37,674 nt of DNA from assembly GCA_016873845.1 (NCBI GenBank), contig VGVX01000020.1, positions 1 to 37,674 of the forward strand, given 5' to 3'. The DNA comes from Ignavibacteria bacterium (GTDB taxonomy: Bacteria > Bacteroidota > Ignavibacteria > Ch128b). The translations under genes and the position numbers were made by a program. This document shows positions 30,848 through 37,674 of this stretch, piece after piece (position 1 is the stretch's first letter; each line of letters begins with the position of its first letter). The notes under the pieces were generated by a model. The model saw only the letters and a program-made list of their open reading frames with translations, searched no databases and was not told where the DNA came from.

Positions 30848-32070
30848 TTAGACTTTTAAAGTCTCACCTTCCGTTTTTGCAATTGTAACTGCGCCGCACG
30901 AATCGCTCCAAACGTTTACAGTTGTGCGGCACATATCGAGGATTCTATCTACAGCTAAAATCAAACCGACTCCTTCAAGAGGCAAACCGACTGCGGTTAA
31001 AATAATTGTAATCATAACTAATCCTGCCATTGAAATTCCTGCCGCTCCAATCGAAGCAAGCAATGCAGTAACCACAACAATTGCCTGCTGAAGAAATCCA
31101 AGCTCAACGCCATAAGCTTGAGCAATAAACATTGCGGCAACGCACTCATAAAGTGCAGTGCCGTCCATATTAACAGTGGCACCGAGCGGTAAAACAAAAC
31201 TTGTAATTTTATTAGAGACGCCATCATTATTTTCCACTGCGTCCATTGTAAGTGGAAGCGTTGCAGAGGACGAACTTGTTGAGAACGCAGTAAGCAGTGG
31301 AGTTGTCATTGCTTTGAAGTGTGAAAATGGATTTACCTTTGCAATGAATTTAAGAATCAACGGAAGTGTGATTGTGGCATGAATTAACAATCCGAGGAAA
31401 ACTGCGAGCACGTAGATCCCTAATCTTTTTATTATATCAATAAGCGAATTTAAATCACCGGCTTGTTCAGCTACAACTCCTGCAACAATTCCAAAAATAC
31501 CAATTGGAGTAAGTTTTATTACTACTGAAGTTATTTTCATCATGACTTCAAATGCCGCACTAAAGAAGCTTGTGAGATTGTCTTTATAAGAATTAGAAAG
31601 TCTTGTAATAAAAAATCCGAAAATGAGAGCGAAGAAAATAATCTGAAGCATCTCGCCGTTTGCCATCGAATTAAAAATATTTGTTGGTACAAGATCGATA
31701 ATGATATTCAAAAACGAACTGTCCGCTGCATTCAGCCCTTCGACCGATTTTTTAAATCCTAGATCCGCTCCCACTCCAGGCTGAAATAAATTTACCAGAA
31801 CTAAACCCGTTAGTATAGCAAAGGTGCTGGTTGAGATGTAGAAATAAAAGTTTTCATCCCCAGCCGCCCGAGATTTTCTGCCGTCCCAATTCCAGTCACT
31901 CCAGAGATAATCGAAGTAAAAATCAATGGAACGATCACCATTTTTAAAAGCCGTAAAAAGATTTCCCCCATCCAGGATACATAAGCAACATATTCAGTAA
32001 AAAATATGCCGTAAAGAATGGAGAAAATAAGAGCAATAAGAATTTGCCAATGAAGAGCAATTTTTTTCAT
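30848..32070 (-). pseudogene. Second DAACS symporter, one-base frameshift
   Basis: Glutamate/dicarboxylate-type symporter related to the gene at 27328-28821 but of normal length (about 408 codons if repaired). The first part, from ATG 32068-32070 (MKKIALHWQILIALIFSILY), runs in frame to LGRLGMKTF and then meets a stop at 31810. The remainder, from YFYISTSTFAILTGLVLVNL on, continues in the -1 frame to the end. It carries STSSSSATLP, NMDGTALYECV and DRILDMCRTTVNV, all intact. The break is at the A4/T4 homopolymers around 31846-31854. One missing base restores perfect colinearity with the paralogue. It follows hemW by one base. Either a recent pseudogene or a sequencing error. Confidence 0.85.
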
Positions 32071-32071
32071 T

Positions 32072-33205
32072 TCAGACCATGAGTTGTTCGCAGATTTCAT
32101 CGCAAAGAAGATAACCTTTTTTCGTCAATTTCAAAAAGTTGTTATCGACAATTACAAAACCGCTTTTTAACAACTCATTTACAAATTTTTCTTCTGAGCT
32201 TAAAAGCGAAATATTAAAATCCTGTTTGAACAAATTTAAATCTATTCCCCGACTTCTCAATCCGAGATAAATTCTTTCATTGTAAAGTTCGGTGGGATTA
32301 AGAAATTCTTCACTCTTGATTCCATGCTGCACTGATTTTACTGCTTCGATATATCTTGTGATGTTCGAAAAATTATTCCAGCGTTTATCATTCCAAAGTG
32401 AATGTGCCGATGGCCCAAATCCTAGATAATTAACATGATACCAATAATTTAAATTGTGAATGCACTCGAATCCAGGCTTGGCAAAATTCGATACTTCGTA
32501 TTGCACAAAATTATTCCGAACTAAAGTATCGATTAGATATTCATAACTCTCGGCATCGTGTTCAATCGATCTTAAGCTTGAAAATCCATGCTTTACGTTA
32601 TAATAAAGTGAGGTGCCCGGTTCTAAAATCAAACTGTATGCAGAAATATTTTGAATTGGAAGAGTTAAGGCGACTGCCAAATTATCTTTCCAAGTTTCTA
32701 AAGCCTGTCCAGGTATAGAAAAGATTAAGTCTATGTTTATATTTCCGTATCCTGATTTTGCAGCGATGTCAATGCATTCAGCAGCTTGTTTGCCGCTGTG
32801 ATTACGTGTAAGAAATTCTAAGTCATCATCATTAAATGACTGAACGCCAATGCTCAATCGATTAATTCCAATTGATTTTAATTCTCGAAGTTTTATTTCA
32901 TCTACTGTATCTGGATTTGTTTCTAAAGTTATCTCAACGTGTGCATCAAAAATGAATCTTGATTTAAGTGTTGTAATAATTTTATCAATATATTCCGGTT
33001 CAACTAATGATGGCGTCCCACCGCCAAAATATATTGTGTGAAATGTCGATTTATCTTTGTAACGGTCAGAAAAATATTGAATCTCCTTTTTTAATGAATC
33101 AAGAAGCAAATCATATTTAGAATGATTGATTTGAACATAGAAATCGCAGTAGTTGCATTTTATATCGCAGAACGGAATGTGTACATAGATCGAGGATTTT
33201 TTCAC
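32072..33205 (-). CDS. hemW: HemW-like radical SAM heme chaperone
   Basis: Radical SAM protein related to oxygen-independent coproporphyrinogen oxidase; HemW proteins bind and deliver heme. 377 residues from GTG 33203-33205, preferred because it gives MKKSSIYVHIPFCDIKCNYC, the standard family N-terminus, and a 4-base GTGA overlap with the upstream stop. An upstream start at 33250 would overlap by 49 bases. The [4Fe-4S] motif is C13-x3-C17-x2-C20. TIYFGGGTPSL, ETNPDTVD, INRLSIGVQSFND and GFGPSAHS follow. The C-terminal HemN_C domain is present. Confidence 0.92.
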   Translation of the reverse strand: MKKSSIYVHIPFCDIKCNYCDFYVQINHSKYDLLLDSLKKEIQYFSDRYKDKSTFHTIYFGGGTPSLVEPEYIDKIITTLKSRFIFDAHVEITLETNPDTVDEIKLRELKSIGINRLSIGVQSFNDDDLEFLTRNHSGKQAAECIDIAAKSGYGNINIDLIFSIPGQALETWKDNLAVALTLPIQNISAYSLILEPGTSLYYNVKHGFSSLRSIEHDAESYEYLIDTLVRNNFVQYEVSNFAKPGFECIHNLNYWYHVNYLGFGPSAHSLWNDKRWNNFSNITRYIEAVKSVQHGIKSEEFLNPTELYNERIYLGLRSRGIDLNLFKQDFNISLLSSEEKFVNELLKSGFVIVDNNFLKLTKKGYLLCDEICEQLMV

Positions 33206-35010
33206 ATCATACTCTTCATTATGTCGGATGTATCTCCCAGAAATTGCCAAACTTCCATTTTTGTTCCATCGAATTTCAACTCGTGAAATTCAGATCCGTC
33301 ATAATAAATGAACAAAATATTATCCAGGAATTGATTAAAATCAAATTTCACCCAAAGTGCGTCTTCATGATCAAGAGTTGTTTGAACTATCGTTGCTGTA
33401 AATAATTCGTTGGCGTATTTTCTTCCAACTTCTATTTTGGGAAGAGTACGTACAATCTTTGCAAACATATTCGAGAGCCAGCCGCTTTTATTCGTTTTCA
33501 GAGCGAATGAATTCTCGGAGATTTGTTGAACCCAAATCTTGCCGTTGAAGCTCGAAAGAATATGGACGTCTTTGTATTCCTTAAAGTGATAGCGGATTAT
33601 ATCATTAATATAAAAAGTGGGGAATTGCCCGGTTGTATTTAAGTAGACAATCTTATCGTTTTTTTCATTAGCAATAAATTTCTTACTGTTGATAACAACA
33701 TTTTCAATTGATTTAAAACTTTGCGGAAAAGTCTGTGCATAATAAAAACTTAGGTATAAGGCGAGAAAAATAGATGTGAATGCCAGATAATAACCGAATA
33801 TGCTGTTAAAATATTTTATTCCGCTCAGGTGGTCTTTAAGAAATTTTTTCTTGAGAAATGGAATTTGAAAAATCAAAAAACTCAACAGGAAACTTCCAGG
33901 TACCAATGGAAAATAAAGCTGCCGCTCAGATGCGTCGGTTGATAGTTGTGGAAGCAAAGCGAGAATGAATAGAAGAAAACAGAAGTGAATAACTTTTTCT
34001 TTCCAAAATTTTACTAATCCAACTGAAAGAAGAATGTAAAAAATAATTCCCAGAATCACCGCGACTAATACATATTCTTTGTAGAATAAATTTAAGCCGA
34101 TGGGATAAGCCGTAAGCAGTCCGGTAAACATTGTCGGAATTCCAACAACTAAATTTGATAAATATAATGCCGTTCTCTTAAAAGGATCGTAATACATTAT
34201 ATTATTTATACCAAAGCCCGCAAGCTTATAGAATGCAACATAAATTATGAGAAGAAAGAAACTTACTCGCCAATATTTCCTAATTCCAAAAAATGATACT
34301 GCTCTTTGATAGAATCTTTTGAAAACAATTTTTTGTTTTGTACTCGGCTCTGATAAAATAAATTCATACAACATAATTGCAAAAGGAGTTATTACTGCAG
34401 TTTCTTTACAGAAAAATGCTATCAACAAAAATACATTCGAAAGTATAAATTTTTTCTTAATGAATGTTTCACGGTAATCGACATGAAAGATTAGTGCAAG
34501 ATTTATAAATAGAACTGCCATTATATCTGTATTCGTTGCAATCCAGCCAATTGTCATTGAGTGATCTTCGCAAATTAAGTAGATAAAGGCGGCAACTAGC
34601 GAAATAGTGTATCGCTTCGATAATCTTAAAAAAAGTAGAAACACTGTGAACGACACAAGTGCATGAAGTAAAATTGAAAGCATGTGCAATGGTAGCGCAG
34701 CATCCCGTCCAAAAATCAAAAAGAAAGCCGAAAAAACAAGACTCGGTATTGGACGAAAAAATCTGCCGTTGACTCCATCATCCGCCCACCAAAGAGATTC
34801 AAAAGTTTTAATGTCTTGAAAGTCGAGTGCCCAAAATCCCGTTAGAGGATTAAACGAAATTATTTCTTCAAGTATTGATACAAAAATAAAATCATCTGCA
34901 TGAAATTTGTTCGTTATATATGGATAGAAAATGATGAGAGATATAATGAAAAATAGAATTGCAATTTCAAGATAAGTAAGTCGTCTTTTTAAAATATTAT
35001 TAATGTTCAT
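33202..35010 (-). CDS. Polytopic membrane protein, probable GT-C glycosyltransferase
   Basis: 602 residues, with about 11-13 hydrophobic helices in the first 430 and a soluble C-terminal domain of about 150 residues, expected in the periplasm. The first periplasmic loop has FHADDFIFV (Asp39, Asp40), the acidic pair typical of GT-C enzymes that use polyprenyl-phosphate sugars. GRFFRPIPSLVFSAFFLIFG and GWIATNTDIMAVLFINLALI follow, also common in this group. It probably glycosylates lipid or protein at the outer face of the inner membrane. The acceptor is unknown. hemW overlaps its end. Assignment from topology and motifs only. Confidence 0.72.
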   Translation of the reverse strand: MNINNILKRRLTYLEIAILFFIISLIIFYPYITNKFHADDFIFVSILEEIISFNPLTGFWALDFQDIKTFESLWWADDGVNGRFFRPIPSLVFSAFFLIFGRDAALPLHMLSILLHALVSFTVFLLFLRLSKRYTISLVAAFIYLICEDHSMTIGWIATNTDIMAVLFINLALIFHVDYRETFIKKKFILSNVFLLIAFFCKETAVITPFAIMLYEFILSEPSTKQKIVFKRFYQRAVSFFGIRKYWRVSFFLLIIYVAFYKLAGFGINNIMYYDPFKRTALYLSNLVVGIPTMFTGLLTAYPIGLNLFYKEYVLVAVILGIIFYILLSVGLVKFWKEKVIHFCFLLFILALLPQLSTDASERQLYFPLVPGSFLLSFLIFQIPFLKKKFLKDHLSGIKYFNSIFGYYLAFTSIFLALYLSFYYAQTFPQSFKSIENVVINSKKFIANEKNDKIVYLNTTGQFPTFYINDIIRYHFKEYKDVHILSSFNGKIWVQQISENSFALKTNKSGWLSNMFAKIVRTLPKIEVGRKYANELFTATIVQTTLDHEDALWVKFDFNQFLDNILFIYYDGSEFHELKFDGTKMEVWQFLGDTSDIMKSMM

Positions 35011-35081
35011 TGCGATTTAATTTTCACTTTTTAATAAAATTTATTTACAGAAGTATTTAACAACGACATAACGAAATTATC

Positions 35082-36782
35082 TCAGCCTTCCATCAACTCT
35101 TTTGCAGTTCTAAGACTTGTATCTGTAACTTCTTCGCCGCTTATGAGTTTTGCGATTTCCAGCACCCTCTCATCTGCTTTTAATTTCCGAATTGTACTAA
35201 ATGACTTCCCGGCTTTCACTGTTTTTTCAACAACATAATGCGAGTCTGAGAGCCCTGCAATTTGCGGCAGATGGGTAATTGAAATTATCTGATGGAACTC
35301 CGACAGATTTTTCAATGCTTTACCGACCTTTTGCGCAATTCGTCCGCTGACGCCGACATCTATTTCGTCAAATACCATCATTGGCAGTCTATCTGATTTT
35401 GCAAGAATTGTCTTTAGTGCGAGCATAATCCGCGAGATTTCTCCACCCGAAGCAACCTTTACAAGCGGCTTAACTTCCTCGCCAGGATTTGTTGAGATAA
35501 AAAATTCAACCTGATCAAATCCAGTTGAATCTGATTTGTAGAAATCTTTTCCAAGCTTAACGAACGAATTTTTGTCATCTGACTTTTTATTTTCTATTTT
35601 TACTTCGAATTTTGGATTCGTGATTCCAAGTTCTTTCAGAATTACGATAATTGATTTAGAGATTTTCTCTGCCGTCTCGCGGCGTTTTTGTGATAACCGA
35701 ACAGCGGCATCTGAACATTTTTTTCTCTCCTGTTCGATTTGACCTTCGAGGTTCGCAATTTCGTTTTCAAAATTTTCTGCGAGCGCAAGTTCTTTCTCAA
35801 TTTTTTTCCGGTATTCGATAACCGAGTCGAGTGAGCCGCCGTATTTTTTTTGCAGCATGACAAGTGAACCTAACCTTTGACGATACTCTTCAAGTAATTC
35901 CGGAGAAAATTCTATTCTCGAATTATAGCTCTGTATGAACTTTGCAAGTTCATCAACGATGGAAGTAATTGCTGCGGTTTCTTTTTTCATTTCGGAGAAG
36001 ATGTTGTCTATTTTGCTGAGGTCATCCAGCAAATTTCGGACTTTGATCATTTGATCGTAAACAGCAGAATCCGATTCGTAAAGAATTTCATAGATCCGTG
36101 CAGTGGAATCGTGAAGCTTTTCGCTGTTATCAAGTATTCGCAGCCGAGCTGAAATGTCTTCGTCTTCGTTTTGCTTTGGATTAATCTCATCGATTTCTTT
36201 TGCCTGAAATTCGTAAAAATCTTTTTTCTCTTTTAGAAGTTTTTCTTTGCTCTTTAATTCTTCAACTTCTCTGAAGAGTTTCGAAAGTGTTCGATTGTAA
36301 ATTTGATATTCTTCAAGAAGTTTTTCTAATCCGCCAAAATTATCGAGAAGCTCAACGTGAGTCTCTGACCGTAGTAATGACTGATGCTCGTGCTGACCGT
36401 GGAGATCAATTAAATATTTTCCAATTTCTTTTAAGTGCGAGAGTGGTGCCGGCGAATCATTGATAAAACATCGATTGCCGCCTTTACTAGAAACTTCCCG
36501 GCGAACAATTACCTCGGAACCCAAATCGTAACTGTTATCGCCAAGAAAATTTAGAACTGCTTGATTTCCGGTAACATCAAAAATTCCTTCGACTATTGCT
36601 TTGTTCGAGCCGGAGCGAATAACTTCGTTCGAAGCGCGTTCGCCCACTAATAAATTCATCGCATCAACGATAATCGATTTGCCGACTCCCGTTTCGCCGG
36701 TGATGATGTTGAGTCCACTTTCAAAATCAACATCGATGAAATCAATCAGAACATAGTCTTTTATTTTTAATGATTTGAGCAT
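35082..36782 (-). CDS. recN: DNA repair protein RecN
   Basis: SMC-like ATPase acting in double-strand break repair. 566 residues. Walker A is GETGVGKS (29-36), after MLKSLKIKDYVLIDFIDVDF, the family N-terminus. DLHGQHEHQSLL (about 129-140) is a RecN hallmark. Coiled-coil arms run about 160-380. The ABC signature is VASGGEISRIMLALK, Walker B is MMVFDEIDVGVSG, and ITHLPQIAGLSDSHY is the switch region. It lies 7 bases after the ROK kinase gene on the same strand. No SOS box was identified. Confidence 0.96.
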   Translation of the reverse strand: MLKSLKIKDYVLIDFIDVDFESGLNIITGETGVGKSIIVDAMNLLVGERASNEVIRSGSNKAIVEGIFDVTGNQAVLNFLGDNSYDLGSEVIVRREVSSKGGNRCFINDSPAPLSHLKEIGKYLIDLHGQHEHQSLLRSETHVELLDNFGGLEKLLEEYQIYNRTLSKLFREVEELKSKEKLLKEKKDFYEFQAKEIDEINPKQNEDEDISARLRILDNSEKLHDSTARIYEILYESDSAVYDQMIKVRNLLDDLSKIDNIFSEMKKETAAITSIVDELAKFIQSYNSRIEFSPELLEEYRQRLGSLVMLQKKYGGSLDSVIEYRKKIEKELALAENFENEIANLEGQIEQERKKCSDAAVRLSQKRRETAEKISKSIIVILKELGITNPKFEVKIENKKSDDKNSFVKLGKDFYKSDSTGFDQVEFFISTNPGEEVKPLVKVASGGEISRIMLALKTILAKSDRLPMMVFDEIDVGVSGRIAQKVGKALKNLSEFHQIISITHLPQIAGLSDSHYVVEKTVKAGKSFSTIRKLKADERVLEIAKLISGEEVTDTSLRTAKELMEG

Positions 36783-36789
36783 TTAACAT

Positions 36790-37674
36790 TTAATTAGTTT
36801 TCGATCCAAATAAAAATCCTTTTTCTTTCGCTAATGCAATTCCGCCGTAGAGGGCGGCATTGTCTCCAAGAGATGAATTCACGATTTTCATCCCTTTGAA
36901 ATTTTGAGGAAGAGCAACAGCTTCGGCATTTTTTCTGATTATTGGCAGCATAAAATCTCCGCATGCTTCGATCAATCCTCCGGCAAGAACAACTGCATCC
37001 AGGTCGAGAAGATTCGACATATTACCGATGACTAAACCAATCGTCTCCGATGCAGATTTCAACGCCCGCTTGGTTACTTTGTCATTCAATTTTAATGCGG
37101 AAGAAATCGTTCCACTTTTAATCAAATCATAGTTGTTTGTCAATTTGGTTATGACGGATTTCTTTCCATTTTTAATTACTCTTTTGATTTCACGTGTTAT
37201 TGCAGTACGGCTTGCTATTGCTTCAAAGCAGCCATAATTTCCACACCCGCACTTTTCGCCGTTTGGGTCGATTACGATATGTCCAATTTCACCTGCAGCA
37301 AAACTTTTTCCGCGATAAATTTTATTGTTTATGATCAGTCCTCCGCCGATTCCCGTGCCAACAAAAATTCCTAAAAGATTTTCGTATTTCTTTCCAAGCC
37401 CGAAGTGATGTATCCCCAAAGCTCCCAAGTTTGCATCATTTTCGATTAAGGTTGGGACATTGAAATGCTTTTTGATAGGATTTGCAACATTAATATTTTT
37501 CCAAGATAAATTCGGAGCTAAGTATACAATTCCTTTTTGAGAATTGAGCGATCCAGGAATTCCGATAACAATTGCGGCAAGTTGATTTGTTTTTACATTT
37601 GCTTGAGCTAACACGGTTTCGATGCATTCGATTATTCTTTTTATTACAACAGCTGCTCCATTTTGTGCATCTGT
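36790..37674 (-). CDS. ROK-family sugar kinase (partial, 5' end outside window)
   Basis: Glucokinase/N-acetylmannosamine-kinase-type protein. The frame stays open to the window edge, so the N-terminal ATP motif (usually GIDLGGTK) is missing and 295 codons are seen. Visible motifs are AIVIGIPGSLNS, NLSWKNINVANP, ENDANLGALG (catalytic Asp), GTGIGGGLIINNKIYRG, AGEIGHIVID, and the zinc motif CGCGNYGCFEAIASRTA. The C-terminal VVLAGGLIEACGD and SLGDNAALYGGIALA complete the family pattern. A GTG at 37612-37614 is in frame but lies inside the domain and is not the start. The sugar is probably glucose or an amino sugar. It is upstream of recN in the same unit. Confidence 0.92.
   Translation of the reverse strand, partial: TDAQNGAAVVIKRIIECIETVLAQANVKTNQLAAIVIGIPGSLNSQKGIVYLAPNLSWKNINVANPIKKHFNVPTLIENDANLGALGIHHFGLGKKYENLLGIFVGTGIGGGLIINNKIYRGKSFAAGEIGHIVIDPNGEKCGCGNYGCFEAIASRTAITREIKRVIKNGKKSVITKLTNNYDLIKSGTISSALKLNDKVTKRALKSASETIGLVIGNMSNLLDLDAVVLAGGLIEACGDFMLPIIRKNAEAVALPQNFKGMKIVNSSLGDNAALYGGIALAKEKGFLFGSKTN

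Noticed and set aside
31810-31860. Programmed -1 frameshift in the second DAACS gene
   Set aside because: The TTT codon could slip, but there is no standard X-XXY-YYZ heptamer in register and no downstream structure is evident. Mutation or sequencing error is simpler.

Overview
The window looks like chromosomal DNA of a low-GC Gram-negative bacterium of the Bacteroidota/Chlorobi/Ignavibacteria group. The clues are a secreted protein ending in a type IX secretion sorting domain with the NYPNPFNP signature, a CarboxypepD_reg/TonB-dependent receptor paired with a DUF4249 lipoprotein, several exported proteins with lipobox or outer-membrane features, and promoter elements matching the Bacteroidota-type -7 box TAnnTTTG upstream of ileS, the TonB receptor, larE and ppiD. 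The Ignavibacteria assignment is an inference from these features, not a phylogeny. No rRNA, tRNA, CRISPR array or insertion sequence was recognised, and no gene-free stretch exceeds 300 bases.

Layout. 1-1142: 5' part of ileS on the minus strand, cut by the window edge. 1236-4005 (minus): a cell-biology/metabolism cluster of yggS (PLP homeostasis), divIVA-like gene, purine nucleoside phosphorylase and a four-helix membrane protein with a coiled-coil tail, closed by a hairpin terminator. 4103-9319 (minus): an outer-membrane operon of TonB-dependent receptor, DUF4249 lipoprotein and two tandem rhodanese-fold lipoproteins that have all lost the catalytic cysteine. 9412-14640 (minus): glycogen synthase, exported prolyl oligopeptidase, a methyltransferase and a PhzF-family protein. 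14761-16333 (minus): larE-larB, two nickel-pincer cofactor genes. 16563-19126 (plus): two tandem paralogous small membrane proteins followed by a sodium:solute symporter with a soluble C-terminal tail. 19178-20260 (minus): DUF6265 protein and a TetR regulator. 20429-24920 (plus): PpiD-type foldase, a beta-barrel-like protein, a methyltransferase and thyX.

24921-30847 is a more accessory stretch. It holds a T9SS cargo protein with a CxCHG motif, a WG-repeat protein, a glutamate/aspartate-type (DAACS) symporter, and a DUF47-Pit phosphate uptake pair. Four copies of a 28-bp GC-rich palindrome are scattered between these genes. One copy cuts off what appears to be a remnant of an addiction-module antitoxin gene. 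Three unrelated inverted repeats are packed beside another copy.

30848-37674 (minus): a ROK-family sugar kinase (cut by the window edge) and recN; a GT-C-like membrane glycosyltransferase overlapping hemW; and a second DAACS symporter that carries a one-base frameshift.

The best candidates for undescribed biology are the small-protein/symporter module at 16563-19126, the receptor-coupled pair of catalytically dead rhodanese lipoproteins at 4103-6156, and the dispersed palindrome family between 24935 and 30846.
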